Shown one piece after another: positions 7,420 to 16,931 of a stretch of DNA of 64,000 nucleotides. The stretch's first letter is position 1. Every line of letters starts with the position of its first letter. Location: assembly GCA_001025035.1 (NCBI GenBank), contig LCZK01000007.1:62001-126000 (forward strand), given 5' to 3'. The stretch is from Actinobacteria bacterium IMCC26207 (GTDB lineage Bacteria; Actinomycetota; Acidimicrobiia; Acidimicrobiales; Microtrichaceae). Below the pieces are notes generated by a model. It worked only from the letters and a program-made list of their open reading frames with translations, was not told the DNA's origin and did no database searches. Both the position numbers and the translations under genes were made by a program.

Positions 7420-8628
7420 GTGGGACCACTAGAAGGCCTCCGAGTACTTGATCTCGGGACACGAATTGCCGCCCCGTTTTGCGCGGGCCTGCTCGGTGAA
7501 CTCGGAGCGGAGGTCATCAAGATTGAGCAGCCAGGGTCTGGCGATTTCATGCGCGAGATTGGACCATTTATTGACACTGAAGATGGCCCGTACTCGTTGT
7601 TCTGGTCCGTTGAGGGTCGTGGCAGAAAGTCAGTAACTCTGGACCTGCGCCAGCCTGAGGGACAGCAGTTGCTAGCCCAGCTAGCCGAGAAGTGCGATGT
7701 GCTCTGCGAGAACTTTCGCCCCGGCACTCTGGAGCGTTGGAATATCGCCCCAGCACAACTTTCGGATCGGCTGATCATGGTGCGAATCTCTGCATTTGGT
7801 CAGGACGGACCCTACGCACAACGGCCCGGGCTGGATCGCTTGGGGATTGGCTACGGCGGGCTCTTACACCTCACTGGCTACCCGGATCTTCCCCCTGTTC
7901 GCCCCGGGGTGACCTCAAGCGATTACCTGACAGGCATCTTCGCTGCTCAAGCTGCGACGGCTGCGCTCTACCGACGAGATGCCGGGCGCAGTGCAGAACA
8001 CCGAGACCGTGGCGCAGTGATCGACGCCACCCTGTACGGCTCGGTGCTAAGAATTCTTGAGTGGACGATTGCGGGCTATGACCGCCTTGGCACAGTGAGA
8101 ACTCGAGAGGGAAACCGCCTCGCTAACTCGGCGCCCATTGATAACTACCTGACTTCAGACGACAAGTTTGTATGCCTTGTGGCAGGTTCGGATGTGAACT
8201 TTGCTCGGCTGTGCAGAGCAATGGGTCGCACCGACTTGATTGAGGACCCTCGGTTCGCCCGCCTCGCTGATCGCGCCGAGCGCAGCGCTGAGATCAATGC
8301 AGTCGTAGCTGACTGGACCCGTAGTCTTCCTGCGGCCGAGGTGGAACGCCTAGCGATAGCTGCTGATGTGCCGGTGGCGACTGCGTACACCGCTGCAGAC
8401 ATCAGCAAGGACCCACATATGGCTGCACGAGGTGACCTGATATCGGTTGCGGATCCGGTCATTGGGGCTGTGAAACAGCAGAGTCCGGCAGTTCGCTTTG
8501 TTGGAGAGCAGCGAAACACACCATCGGGTGCTCCGAGGTTGGGAGAACACACTCGGGAAGTTCTCACAGAACTTGCTGGACTCGATTCGCTCGAACTTGA
8601 TCGCCTTGAGCAGGCAGGCATTATCTAG
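7420..8628 (+). CDS. CaiB/BaiF family III CoA-transferase
   Basis: Moves CoA between carboxylic acids, typically from succinyl-CoA or another acyl-CoA. It is 402 residues from a GTG start. Family III features are the N-terminal LEGLRVLDLGTRIAAPF, LGAEVIKIEQPGSGD (about 28-42), GRKSVTLDLRQPEG (68-81) and DVLCENFRPGTLERW (93-107). The likely catalytic aspartate is Asp168 in VTSSDYLTGIFAA. It is probably cotranscribed with the crotonase upstream and converges on an acyl-CoA dehydrogenase gene 14 bp away. The substrate cannot be told. Confidence 0.92.
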   Translation: MGPLEGLRVLDLGTRIAAPFCAGLLGELGAEVIKIEQPGSGDFMREIGPFIDTEDGPYSLFWSVEGRGRKSVTLDLRQPEGQQLLAQLAEKCDVLCENFRPGTLERWNIAPAQLSDRLIMVRISAFGQDGPYAQRPGLDRLGIGYGGLLHLTGYPDLPPVRPGVTSSDYLTGIFAAQAATAALYRRDAGRSAEHRDRGAVIDATLYGSVLRILEWTIAGYDRLGTVRTREGNRLANSAPIDNYLTSDDKFVCLVAGSDVNFARLCRAMGRTDLIEDPRFARLADRAERSAEINAVVADWTRSLPAAEVERLAIAADVPVATAYTAADISKDPHMAARGDLISVADPVIGAVKQQSPAVRFVGEQRNTPSGAPRLGEHTREVLTELAGLDSLELDRLEQAGII

Positions 8629-8642
8629 CAACGAGCAACGGA

Positions 8643-9770
8643 CTATGCCGTAGCAAGGAATGAGTCGGCGACTTTTTCTCGCCAGGTTCCGTGATACCCA
8701 AAGATCAGATCGTTTTGTTTGGCCCGGCGGTAGTGCAGGTGTGCATCACATTCCCAAGTGAACCCCACCCCGCCGTGAATCTGGATGGACTCACCAGTGA
8801 CGGCAATTGCTGCTTCACCGGAATGCGACTTGGCCATGGCTGCGGCCTCGGCACGCCCCTCGGCCTCTGCATCGGATGCCCAAGCGGCGTAGTGGATTCC
8901 AACCCGGGACAGTTCAACACGTTGCAGCATCTCGGCGGCCTTGTGCTTGATTGCTTGGAAGGTGGCAATGGGTCGATCGAATTGCACACGGACTTTGGCG
9001 TATTCAACAGCCAAGTCTTGAGCGGCTTCCATAGTCCCGAGAAGTTCCGCACACAGAGCAACTGCTCCGTCTTCAACTACGCGACGCCAGATGTGGGTGT
9101 GGTCGCCCTCGGGGCCTACCCGCTGTGCCGGGGTTGAATCGAGATCGATTCGAGCCACTCTGCGGGTGACATCCCAGGTAGGAACTAGTTCGCCTCGTGG
9201 TGACTCAACAAGAAAGCTGCCGAGCCCCTCTTGGGTTCGCGCCGGAATCAGAACCCAGTCGGCCTCGTGACCATCAAGAACCACCGGTTTGGTTCCGAGG
9301 AGTACCCAGCGGCCAGAGCGGCGGATCGCCCGCGTGCGGATTCGATCAATCACGTCACCGTGGCCTTGTTCGTCAATGGCGACGGTTCCACGGGTGACAC
9401 CTGCTGCGAGCGAGGAGAGTTGATCCGTGAGGCCCAAACCCCGAGCTGCCAGTGTGGCAAGTACGGCCGAGGAGAGGAAGGGGCCGGGCAATGGCAAGCG
9501 GCCCATTTCTTCGAGAAGCACGATCATGTCGACCATCCCCATCCCAAGGCCGCCCTGAGCTTCGGGGACCAGCAATGAAACCCAGCCGAGCTCGACCATC
9601 TGGTTCCAGACTTCATCGGTTACCCCCGCACGCGTCCCTTCTGCGGGGACTCCAGTGGCGAAATCGGCATCGGTCATGGAGCGCACATAAGTGGACGGGC
9701 ACTCGCGTGCAAGAAAGCCTCGAACAGCTTTGCGCAGTTCATCCTGCTCTTCTGAAAAGGTAAATTCCAT
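8643..9770 (-). CDS. Acyl-CoA dehydrogenase (FadE-type, partner-like subunit)
   Basis: FAD-dependent alpha,beta-dehydrogenation of an acyl-CoA. From MEFTFSEEQDELRKAVRGFL the protein is 375 residues, ending in the C-terminal signature ESIQIHGGVGFTWE with DAHLHYRRA, characteristic of the smaller subunit type in alpha2-beta2 actinobacterial steroid dehydrogenases. ATG at 9770 is preferred to the upstream in-frame ATG at 9791, because that one lies inside the operator at 9785-9800. ATG 9770 also sits seven bases after a TAGCAT -10 box, so the mRNA is probably leaderless. It is transcribed divergently from another acyl-CoA dehydrogenase, a natural heteromer partner. Confidence 0.93.
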   Translation of the reverse strand: MEFTFSEEQDELRKAVRGFLARECPSTYVRSMTDADFATGVPAEGTRAGVTDEVWNQMVELGWVSLLVPEAQGGLGMGMVDMIVLLEEMGRLPLPGPFLSSAVLATLAARGLGLTDQLSSLAAGVTRGTVAIDEQGHGDVIDRIRTRAIRRSGRWVLLGTKPVVLDGHEADWVLIPARTQEGLGSFLVESPRGELVPTWDVTRRVARIDLDSTPAQRVGPEGDHTHIWRRVVEDGAVALCAELLGTMEAAQDLAVEYAKVRVQFDRPIATFQAIKHKAAEMLQRVELSRVGIHYAAWASDAEAEGRAEAAAMAKSHSGEAAIAVTGESIQIHGGVGFTWECDAHLHYRRAKQNDLIFGYHGTWREKVADSFLATA

Positions 9771-9784
9771 GCCTCGAATGCTAG

Positions 9785-9800
9785 CTGACATGGACGTCAG
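9785..9800. promoter_or_regulatory. CTGAC operator, site 1 (divergent promoter)
   Basis: CTGACATGGACGTCAG, with flanks extending the symmetry to CTAG-N-TTAG. It lies between divergent acyl-CoA dehydrogenase genes. On the plus strand the -10 TAGTAT (9802-9807) is followed six bases later by ATG 9814. On the minus strand TAGCAT (9783-9778) is followed seven bases later by ATG 9770. Arms: CTGACA left, CTGACG right. Confidence 0.88.
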
Positions 9801-9813
9801 TTAGTATCGGTCT

Positions 9814-11070
9814 ATGGACTTCTCGTATGCACCCGAGGACGAAGCGTTCCGCGAGGAACTCGAATCCTGGCTCGATGACAATCTTCCGAAGTTTCTCACT
9901 GAGTGGGGTGAGCAGGATCTCGGCGAGAGCGACCCAGCAGACGCGGAACTCAGCGAGGATGAGAATCAGGCAGGCCCAGGTAGCGCAGGAATTATGGGCG
10001 CTATGGAAAAGCGGCGCGCTTGGCAGAGACTGCTGAACACTGGGCGCTGGGCTGCGATCAACTGGCCCGAGGAGTGGGGTGGCCGTGATGCCACCATCAC
10101 CCAGAACGTCATTTATTCCGAGACGATGGCTCGCTACCGCACCCCCGGCATCTACAACGCGAACGGTCTCTGGCAAATCGGACCAATGATTATTCGCTGG
10201 GGAACCGAGGAGCAGAAGCAGCAGTGGATTCCAAACATCCTCAACGCTGAGGACCACTGGTGCCAGGGTTTCTCCGAGCCAGAAGCTGGCTCGGATTTGG
10301 CGAATCTTCGCACGATGGCCGTCCGAGATGGCGAGGAGTATGTGCTCAACGGAACCAAGATTTGGACGAGCTCTGCTCACCTAGCTCGATGGGGATTGTT
10401 TCTAGTGCGAACTGACCCGAACTCAATTGCCGAGGGCCGCAAGCATGACGGCATCACCGCGATGATCCTTGATCTTGAGGTTCCTGGCATTGACATTCGA
10501 CCCATCCGTGACATCACCGGCGAGGAGATGTTCTGTGAGATTTTCTTTGAGGACGCTCGGGTACCTTCAAGTTGCCTGTTGGGTGCCGAGGGTGAGGGTT
10601 GGGCTGTTGCCATGGGAACGCTCGGCTCTGAGCGCGTCGGAACTGCCGGGCTGGCCGTGGGGATGCGCCACGATCTTGATGCAATGGTGAGCCTGGCCCG
10701 ATCGATTAACCCAGACGCGCTGACCGACCCAGAGATTCGCCAGCGGATCGCTCGGGCGCACACCGATATTGAGTACACCAAACTCCTGAACTACCGCGCG
10801 CTATCGAAGATTCTCCGCAATGAAAAGAACTGGCCGGAGGTTCCCATCGCAAAGCTGCAGTGGTCTCATCTAGCTCAGAGTTTGGCTGAACTGGCATGTG
10901 ACTTATTGGGGCCCGAGGCAATGGTGGCCAAAGGTGGAATGGGCACCGTGGACGGCGGATCTTGGAACCGCCTCTATGTGTTCCAGCGCTATACCTCGAT
11001 TGGCGCCGGCACTACCGAAGTCCAAAAGAACATCATTGCCGACAAGGCAATCAAGCTGCCCCGCAAGTAG
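9814..11070 (+). CDS. Acyl-CoA dehydrogenase
   Basis: 418-residue flavoprotein. The N-terminal helical domain starts MDFSYAPEDEAFREEL. The FAD/substrate segment is WCQGFSEPEAGSDLANLRT, then GTKIWTSSAHLARW, and the C-terminal helix IGAGTTEVQKNIIADKAIKL binds FAD at the dimer interface. It resembles the FadE29-like large subunit of actinobacterial steroid-type acyl-CoA dehydrogenases; residues 35-65 are an acidic insertion (GEQDLGESDPADAELSEDE). It starts directly downstream of operator site 1 with no leader, and is divergent from its probable partner. It converges on a thiolase gene with a two-base gap. Confidence 0.94.
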   Translation: MDFSYAPEDEAFREELESWLDDNLPKFLTEWGEQDLGESDPADAELSEDENQAGPGSAGIMGAMEKRRAWQRLLNTGRWAAINWPEEWGGRDATITQNVIYSETMARYRTPGIYNANGLWQIGPMIIRWGTEEQKQQWIPNILNAEDHWCQGFSEPEAGSDLANLRTMAVRDGEEYVLNGTKIWTSSAHLARWGLFLVRTDPNSIAEGRKHDGITAMILDLEVPGIDIRPIRDITGEEMFCEIFFEDARVPSSCLLGAEGEGWAVAMGTLGSERVGTAGLAVGMRHDLDAMVSLARSINPDALTDPEIRQRIARAHTDIEYTKLLNYRALSKILRNEKNWPEVPIAKLQWSHLAQSLAELACDLLGPEAMVAKGGMGTVDGGSWNRLYVFQRYTSIGAGTTEVQKNIIADKAIKLPRK

Positions 11071-11072
11071 TT

Positions 11073-12263
11073 CTAGACCCGCTCGATCACCGTGGCGTTT
11101 GCCATGCCGCCGCCCTCGCACATGACCTGTAGCCCAAATCGACCTTGCTCAGCCTCGAGCTGATTCAGCAATGTGGTCATGAGTCGCACTCCTCCTGCCC
11201 CAAGCGGATGCCCCAAAGCTATGGCGCCTCCTCGTGGGTTGAAGGCTGAGTAATCGCCATCAACCAAGAACTCCTGTGCCCACATCAACGCGATGGCAGC
11301 AAAGGCCTCGTTGCACTCAATGGCATCGAAGTCCGAGATGGACATACCCGATTTCATTAGAAGCTTTCGGGTTACGGGGTTGGGGGCAGACAGCACCAGC
11401 ACCGCATCATCTCCACCGACTGCGAATTCTCGAATCACGGCCCGAATTGGCAGCCCAAGTCGTTCCGCCACGGAGCGCTCAGCAATGAGCATCGCAGCGG
11501 CACCATCCGAAGTCTGCGAGGCATTTCCGGCAGTGATATCGGGGGCGATGGAAGGATCCCACTTTGCAGCAGAGCCCAATCCGGCGAGGATTTCTAAGGT
11601 GGTCTCTGGCCGGATGCCCTGATCAATAGTCATGACCTCACCGGAGAGGTTCCCCTCTGAGTCTTTGATCGGAACCGGAAGAATCTCGGTAGTAAATGCT
11701 CCCGAGTCAGTGCTGGCCTGCGCCCGGCGATGGGACTCGACTGCTAGTGAATCCATTTGCTCGCGGGTGATTCCATGGCGATCAGCGAGCATCTGAGAAA
11801 TCTGAAACTGCGTCATGAGCTGATTGTCGATGACGCTCAGGTAATCACCAGAGAACGGTCCCATTCCGCCAGAGGCGTTGCTCGCAAGCGGCGCTCGAGT
11901 CATGGACTCAACCCCGCAAGCAATGCTCAGGTCATAGGCACCAGCGAGCACGCCCTGGGCTGCAAAGTGCACGGCCTGCTGCGAGCTTCCGCATTGACGA
12001 TCCACCGTTGTTGCAGCCACGTTCTGCGGCAGGCCCGCTCCAACCCAGGCATTTCGGGTGACGTTTGTGGACTGCTCCCCAACTTGAGTAACACAGCCAC
12101 CAATCACGTCGTCGATCAGTTCCGGGTCTACCCCTGTTCGGTCGAGTAAGCCAAGCAGAGTGAATCCCAAAAGGTCTGCCGGGTGCCAGCCTGCGAGCTG
12201 ACCCTTGCGCTTTCCGATCGGTGTGCGGATGGTGTCGACGATGACTGCTTCACGTGGTTGCAT
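11073..12263 (-). CDS. Thiolase / acetyl-CoA C-acyltransferase
   Basis: Conventional degradative thiolase, 396 residues. Nucleophilic Cys91 is in VDRQCGSSQQAVHF; NEAFAAIALMW, GGAIALGHPLGAGGVR (active-site His) and a C-terminal MCEGGGMANA (second Cys) complete the active site. The ATG at 12263 is chosen over TTG at 12266; it lies eight bases after a TAGGCT -10 box flanking operator site 2, so translation is likely leaderless. It would carry out the terminal thiolysis of the beta-oxidation branch encoded around it, and is divergent from the acyl-CoA synthetase operon. Confidence 0.95.
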   Translation of the reverse strand: MQPREAVIVDTIRTPIGKRKGQLAGWHPADLLGFTLLGLLDRTGVDPELIDDVIGGCVTQVGEQSTNVTRNAWVGAGLPQNVAATTVDRQCGSSQQAVHFAAQGVLAGAYDLSIACGVESMTRAPLASNASGGMGPFSGDYLSVIDNQLMTQFQISQMLADRHGITREQMDSLAVESHRRAQASTDSGAFTTEILPVPIKDSEGNLSGEVMTIDQGIRPETTLEILAGLGSAAKWDPSIAPDITAGNASQTSDGAAAMLIAERSVAERLGLPIRAVIREFAVGGDDAVLVLSAPNPVTRKLLMKSGMSISDFDAIECNEAFAAIALMWAQEFLVDGDYSAFNPRGGAIALGHPLGAGGVRLMTTLLNQLEAEQGRFGLQVMCEGGGMANATVIERV

Positions 12264-12278
12264 CAATTCACAGCCTAC

Positions 12279-12294
12279 CTGACGCTCGTGTCAG
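12279..12294. promoter_or_regulatory. CTGAC operator, site 2 (divergent promoter)
   Basis: CTGACGCTCGTGTCAG; the outer flanks CTAC/GTAG extend the inverted repeat to 24 bp (12275-12298). Plus-strand -10 TAGAGT (12296-12301) is followed seven bases later by GTG 12309; minus-strand TAGGCT is followed by ATG 12263. Arms: CTGACG left, CTGACA right. The core is identical to site 10. Confidence 0.9.
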
Positions 12295-12308
12295 GTAGAG
12301 TTCAGAAT

Positions 12309-14459
12309 GTGACGACTCAAACTGACCTCACTGGCCGACCCACCGAACTGCGAGATATAGATCTAGATACGTTCTTTCATCCACAGCGGGTCGTTGTGAT
12401 AGGTGCATCTGATAATCGCCGACCCAACGATGCAATGTGGCGCAAGATTGCGGCCTGGGGAAAACGATGCGGGGCAGAGGTCATCCCGGTCAATCCCAAT
12501 CGGGACACCGTGGATGGCGTGACTTGTTATCACGACATCACCGAGGTTCCCGGAGAGATTGACCTCGCCGTCATTTTGGTTGGCGCGGCCGTAGACATGT
12601 TTGAGTCAGTACTTGCTAAGCAACCCAAGTTCGCCGTGATTTTTGCAGCAGGGTTTGCTGAACTCGGTGCTAAGGGCGAGGCGCTGCAGGACCGGCTCGA
12701 ATCACTCATTCAAAACAGCAACACACATTTGCTCGGGCCAAACACAAACCTCAATGCCTTCGAAACCTTTCGTGATGACCTGCCAGGCCAGAGCATTGCG
12801 CTGATTACTCAGTCGGGGCATCAGGGACGACCAGTCTTTCAATCCCAGCAGCTCGGCATAGCACTGTCTCACTGGGCACCTGCTGGGAACGAGGCAGACC
12901 TCGAGTTCGCTGATTTCGTGCGCTACTTCGTTGACCTGCCAAGCACGGGAGCAGTAGCTGCCTATATCGAGGGCTTCAAAGATGGCCGCACCATGATGCT
13001 GGCGGCCGACCACGCAGCCAAGGCAGGGGTACCGCTGGTATGCGTCAAAGTCGGCCGCACAGAAGAAGGGCGGTCGATGGCCAAAAGCCATACCGGCCAC
13101 CTGACCGGTTCTGACCGGGTGATCTCTGATGTGTTCAAGCAGTTCGGCGTCACACGAGTGGATGGCCTAGACGAACTGACCGAAGTGGCGGCCACGTTCT
13201 GTAGAACCGAGGCGCCTCGGCCTGGCCGAGCAGCAGAGCGGCGAGTCTGCATATATGCAATCTCGGGTGGAACGGGTGCGCATATGGCAGACCTTGTTGC
13301 GGCCGGAGACATGCAGATTCCTGATCTAACGAAGCGGACTCAGAAGGAACTACGCGAACACATTCCCGGCTACCTGCGAGTTTCGAATCCCGTGGATTCG
13401 GGCGGTCCGCCGAGTTCGGATAAACGCGGAATTCATATTCTGCGGGCGATTGTCAAGGATCCAAACATTGACATGGTGATCATTCCGATCACCGGCGCAT
13501 TGGCAACAATCTCGGCACCCATGGCTAGAGACATTGTAAAAATCTCGGAAGAGACCAAGAAGCCAATCCTTGTTGTCTGGGGGTCACCCACCTGGGATGA
13601 GGTGTACGAGCAGATTCTGATTCCCTCTCAGGTCCCCGTATTTAGAACCTTTGCAAACTGTGTGCTCGCAGCTAGCGCCTACTTCTCGCATCACGAATTC
13701 TCTGAGCGGTACGAGAGCCCCATTCACCTTCTCGCCAAGAAGCCCTCGACAACGGCAGCCAAGGTCGCACCGCTGCTTGCCGGGTCTGGCGCACTTGGTG
13801 AACTTCAGTCCAAACAGATACTCGCTGCCTACGGCATCCCCGTCACTCGCGACTTCCTGTGCAGCAGCGCCGCAGAGGCCGCCAAGATTGCGAAAAAAGA
13901 GTTTGGCGGGGCCGCAGTCGTGATGAAGATCGCGTCGGCGGAGATTCTGCACAAGTCCGATCTAGACCTGGTTCGAGTTGGCGTGACTGGCCCAGCAGAA
14001 GTCCGCAAAACCTTTGATGACTTGATGGCCGTAGCTGCCCGCCGAGCCAAAGGCGCCCAGGTCGACGGAGTACTGCTGTGTGAAATGGCCGAACCTGGGA
14101 TCGAATGCGTAGTCGGGGTCTCTCGAGATGAGCTCTTTGGTCCTGTAGTGATGTTTGGCCTAGGAGGAGTCTTCGTGGAGGTGTTTGGAGACGTGTCATT
14201 TAGGGTGCCGCCCTTTGATCGCGATGAGGCCGTTCGCATGATTGAACAAACCGTCGGCTCGGCGCTGCTTCATGGCCAACGAGGGTCCAAGCCAGTCAAG
14301 ATCTCAGCTCTGGTCGATGTCCTCATGAAGGTACAAAAATTGGCGATGGATAACGCCTCCACTATCAGCGAACTCGACATCAATCCGCTTGTCGTGCGAC
14401 CAAACGGAGTCGTGGCACTTGACGCCCTCATTGTTCGCGAGCCAATCACAGCCGAGTGA
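12309..14459 (+). CDS. Acyl-CoA synthetase, NDP-forming (acetate-CoA ligase ADP-forming type)
   Basis: Activates an acid to its CoA thioester, or runs in reverse, through a phosphohistidine intermediate. 716 residues from GTG 12309. An N-terminal CoA-binding Rossmann domain (VVVIGASDNRRP, about 28-39) and a succinyl-CoA-ligase-like domain with ALITQSGHQG come first. The loop AKSHTGHLTGSD carries the likely phosphorylated His (about 261). A C-terminal ATP-grasp domain (SKQILAAYGIPVTRDF, VVMKIASAEILHKSD) completes it. A start at 12183 would run through operator site 2 and is rejected; GTG 12309 follows a -10 box by seven bases. First gene of a four-gene operon with SCP2-type thiolase, DUF35 and LLM genes, each overlapping the next by four bases. 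Confidence 0.92.
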   Translation: MTTQTDLTGRPTELRDIDLDTFFHPQRVVVIGASDNRRPNDAMWRKIAAWGKRCGAEVIPVNPNRDTVDGVTCYHDITEVPGEIDLAVILVGAAVDMFESVLAKQPKFAVIFAAGFAELGAKGEALQDRLESLIQNSNTHLLGPNTNLNAFETFRDDLPGQSIALITQSGHQGRPVFQSQQLGIALSHWAPAGNEADLEFADFVRYFVDLPSTGAVAAYIEGFKDGRTMMLAADHAAKAGVPLVCVKVGRTEEGRSMAKSHTGHLTGSDRVISDVFKQFGVTRVDGLDELTEVAATFCRTEAPRPGRAAERRVCIYAISGGTGAHMADLVAAGDMQIPDLTKRTQKELREHIPGYLRVSNPVDSGGPPSSDKRGIHILRAIVKDPNIDMVIIPITGALATISAPMARDIVKISEETKKPILVVWGSPTWDEVYEQILIPSQVPVFRTFANCVLAASAYFSHHEFSERYESPIHLLAKKPSTTAAKVAPLLAGSGALGELQSKQILAAYGIPVTRDFLCSSAAEAAKIAKKEFGGAAVVMKIASAEILHKSDLDLVRVGVTGPAEVRKTFDDLMAVAARRAKGAQVDGVLLCEMAEPGIECVVGVSRDELFGPVVMFGLGGVFVEVFGDVSFRVPPFDRDEAVRMIEQTVGSALLHGQRGSKPVKISALVDVLMKVQKLAMDNASTISELDINPLVVRPNGVVALDALIVREPITAE

Positions 14460-15607
14460 GGGATCAAACCGCAATTGTCGGGATCGGCACCACGGAATTC
14501 GCCAAGCAGATCGACCGTTCGGAACGGCGTCTGGCTTTGGAGGCAATTCAAGGTGCCTTAGCGGATGCCGGTATTGAGCCAAGCGAGGTTGATGGCCTCT
14601 CCTGTTACTCCATGGAGTCCACCGAAGAGATCGATATTGCTCGCAATCTCGGCCTCGGTGACCTGACTTGGTTTTCTAAGGTTGCCTATGGCGGCGGTGC
14701 CGGCTGCGGAGTTGTTGGTCAAGCGGCCCTCGCCGTGGCGAGCGGGCAATGCTCTGTTGCCATTGCATGGCGATCACGAAAACGAGGCGGCCGAGGAACT
14801 CGCCCTTGGGCGGGAGTCAGCCAACGCGTTCAGGGCGACCAGCAGCGATGGACACGCCCATACGGCATGCTGCGCCCAGTAGATGAGATTGCGATGCTGA
14901 CCACCCGCTATCAGCACGAATTTGGTGCCACTCGTGAACACCTTGCAAATGTGGCACTGGCTGCGCGACGTCATGCGAACGCCAACCCAGCTGCAGTGAT
15001 GTTCGATCGGCCGATGACCCGCGAGGACTACATGTCGGCTCGATGGGTGAGTGAGCCACTCTGCCTGTTCGATAACTGCCTCGAGACCGACGGTGCTTGT
15101 GCCGTTGTCATTACTAGCGCCGAGCGCGCCAGAGACTTGCGTCAGCCTGCAGCGCTGATTCACTCCTGGGCACAATCCCTACCTCAGCAACACCAGACCA
15201 TGACCAATTTCTTCTGCGATGATCCACTGCGTGGGCCCTCTTGGTCCTGCGCCGAGAAACTCTGGTCGCTGGCCGAGGTCAAACCAGACGAGGTTGCGGT
15301 TGCGCAGTTGTACGACGCCTTCAGTCCTCTCGTCTTGCTCTCCCTTGAGGGCTATGGGTTCTGCGAGCGAGGTGAGGCGGGCCCCTTCACGCAAGACGGC
15401 GGAATTGAGATCGGCGGGCGGCTGCCGGTGAACACCTCTGGCGGGGGTATGTCAGAGGCGTACCTCCACGGGTTCAATCTGATTGTTGAAGCAGTCCGAC
15501 AAGTTCGAGGAACCTCAAGCAATCAGGTACCCGACGCTGAGTTCTCGTTGGTGACCTCGGGAGATGGGGTTCCCACAGGAGCCCTGCTGCTCAGGAGCGA
15601 CCGATGA
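14456..15607 (+). CDS. SCP2-type thiolase / lipid-transfer aldolase-like protein
   Basis: 383-residue thiolase-fold protein of the SCP-x/Ltp group. It starts MRDQTAIVGIGTTEF and has Cys84 in YGGGAGCGVVGQAALAV at the nucleophile region. The C-terminal SGGGMSEAYLHGFNLIVEA carries the conserved His but lacks the second thiolase Cys motif. The immediately following gene encodes a DUF35 protein with a four-base overlap, the pairing seen in Ltp2-ChsH2, where the complex performs retro-aldol cleavage of a beta-hydroxyacyl-CoA. Aldolase or thiolase function is therefore inferred from family and context; the exact reaction is unknown. Confidence 0.88.
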   Translation: MRDQTAIVGIGTTEFAKQIDRSERRLALEAIQGALADAGIEPSEVDGLSCYSMESTEEIDIARNLGLGDLTWFSKVAYGGGAGCGVVGQAALAVASGQCSVAIAWRSRKRGGRGTRPWAGVSQRVQGDQQRWTRPYGMLRPVDEIAMLTTRYQHEFGATREHLANVALAARRHANANPAAVMFDRPMTREDYMSARWVSEPLCLFDNCLETDGACAVVITSAERARDLRQPAALIHSWAQSLPQQHQTMTNFFCDDPLRGPSWSCAEKLWSLAEVKPDEVAVAQLYDAFSPLVLLSLEGYGFCERGEAGPFTQDGGIEIGGRLPVNTSGGGMSEAYLHGFNLIVEAVRQVRGTSSNQVPDAEFSLVTSGDGVPTGALLLRSDR

Positions 15608-16053
15608 TTGAGGGGCTGCTCCTACCGGGCATGGACGAGGACTCTGAGCCATTCTTTGGCTTTACTGCAGTTCAGGAACTTCGTGTCCAGTGCTGCAGCG
15701 ACTGCAGTGCTGCTCGCATGCCGCCCCGGCCTATGTGCCCCCACTGCGGATCGCTCGAATCAATCTGGGAACTGCTGTCTGGGAGCGGGACTATCTGGTC
15801 ATTTTGCGTGCCACATGGGCCGCTGCTTCCTGCCTATTCGGCGCTCGCTCCCTACAATCTGGTGATTGTTGAAGTACTGGAGTACGCAGGAATTCGCTTC
15901 TGCGGCAACCTCGTGGCCTCACCGAACGGTGAAATCAACGAACTCGAACCAGCCGGAATTCGCATTGGCGAGTCAGTACGAGTGGTGTTTCCCGAAGCCG
16001 TGGAAGGGGTTGTACTTCCCCGGTGGCAACGACAAGAAGGCAGTGAGTTATGA
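15604..16053 (+). CDS. DUF35 Zn-ribbon/OB-fold acyl-CoA-associated protein
   Basis: 149 residues. The N-terminal rubredoxin-like zinc ribbon uses Cys31, Cys34, Cys45 and Cys48 (CCSDCSAARMPPRPMCPHCGS). It is followed by an OB-fold with SGSGTIWSFCVPHGP and VRVVFPEA. Proteins of this group bind SCP2-type thiolases and help hold the acyl-CoA. The start overlaps the thiolase stop by four bases, consistent with a stoichiometric complex. It is followed by an LLM oxidoreductase, again with a four-base overlap. Confidence 0.9.
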   Translation: MIEGLLLPGMDEDSEPFFGFTAVQELRVQCCSDCSAARMPPRPMCPHCGSLESIWELLSGSGTIWSFCVPHGPLLPAYSALAPYNLVIVEVLEYAGIRFCGNLVASPNGEINELEPAGIRIGESVRVVFPEAVEGVVLPRWQRQEGSEL

Positions 16054-16913
16054 AGATTGGCCTTGCGTTAGCGCGTACCAGACCCGAGTTGTTTGTCGAG
16101 GCGACTGTTGCAGCTGAAGCTGCAGGCTTTGAGTCAGTCTGGCTCTCAGACCATCTGGTATTTCCGACCAATATGGCAGGAGGACCACAGCACTTCCGAG
16201 GATCTTCCGATGAGCAGGGCTCCGAAGTGATTCCTGGGCCACCGCCAACTACCCCCATTTATGAGGTGGGAGCGATGCTCAGTTTTCTTGCCGCTAAGAC
16301 GCAGACCATCAGGTTAGGAACCTTTGTGTACCTGTTGGGCATCCGCCACCCGTTTGTGGCTGCTCGGGCCGTGAGCACGGTCGACATCTTGTCTGGTGGC
16401 CGCCTCGAACTTGGGGTTGGGTCAGGGTGGCTTCGTTCCGAATGGGTAGCGGCTGGGCTGGAACCAAAGACTCGGGGCGCTCGACTCGAGGAGTCAATCG
16501 CCCTCTGTAGGCGCTTGTGGACCGAGGAAGCAGTGGAGCATGACGGCAGGTTCTGGCAGTTCGAGGAAGTGGCTTTCGAACCAAAGCCTGTTCAGCAAGC
16601 AGTTCCCATTTTGATCGGAGGCGAATCTGATGTTGCACTCGATCGCGCCGCTCGAATCGGAGATGGATGGATCGGCATGAACCACAGCCCAGCCACTGCT
16701 GCGAGTGCGATTGATCGCCTGAGATCCGCAGAAGCTCGAGTGGGCAGAGGGTCAACCCCGTGCACCGTGAGCATCGGCGGCTCTATCACCTCGGCGGAAG
16801 AGTTTCGGGAGTACGAGCAGGCCGGAGTAGACCGAGTGATCCTTGCGCCTTGGAACCGAGTACGAGACACGCTGTCAGCTATCGAACAATTCGGTGAGGA
16901 TTTTCTACGGTAA
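16050..16913 (+). CDS. LLM class F420-dependent oxidoreductase
   Basis: Luciferase-like TIM-barrel oxidoreductase, 287 residues, opening MKIGLALARTRPELFVEATVAAEAAGFESVW. The motifs SVWLSDHLVFP, LGTFVYLLGIRHPF and GRLELGVGSGWLRSEW match F420-dependent actinobacterial members (TIGR03619-like) rather than FMN bacterial luciferase. It probably reduces or oxidises a ring or carbonyl of the pathway substrate, but the substrate is not readable. Last gene of the operon from operator site 2, converging on an amidohydrolase gene with an 18-base gap and no visible terminator hairpin. Confidence 0.9.
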   Translation: MKIGLALARTRPELFVEATVAAEAAGFESVWLSDHLVFPTNMAGGPQHFRGSSDEQGSEVIPGPPPTTPIYEVGAMLSFLAAKTQTIRLGTFVYLLGIRHPFVAARAVSTVDILSGGRLELGVGSGWLRSEWVAAGLEPKTRGARLEESIALCRRLWTEEAVEHDGRFWQFEEVAFEPKPVQQAVPILIGGESDVALDRAARIGDGWIGMNHSPATAASAIDRLRSAEARVGRGSTPCTVSIGGSITSAEEFREYEQAGVDRVILAPWNRVRDTLSAIEQFGEDFLR

Positions 16914-16931
16914 CTACTAGTCGCTGCGTGC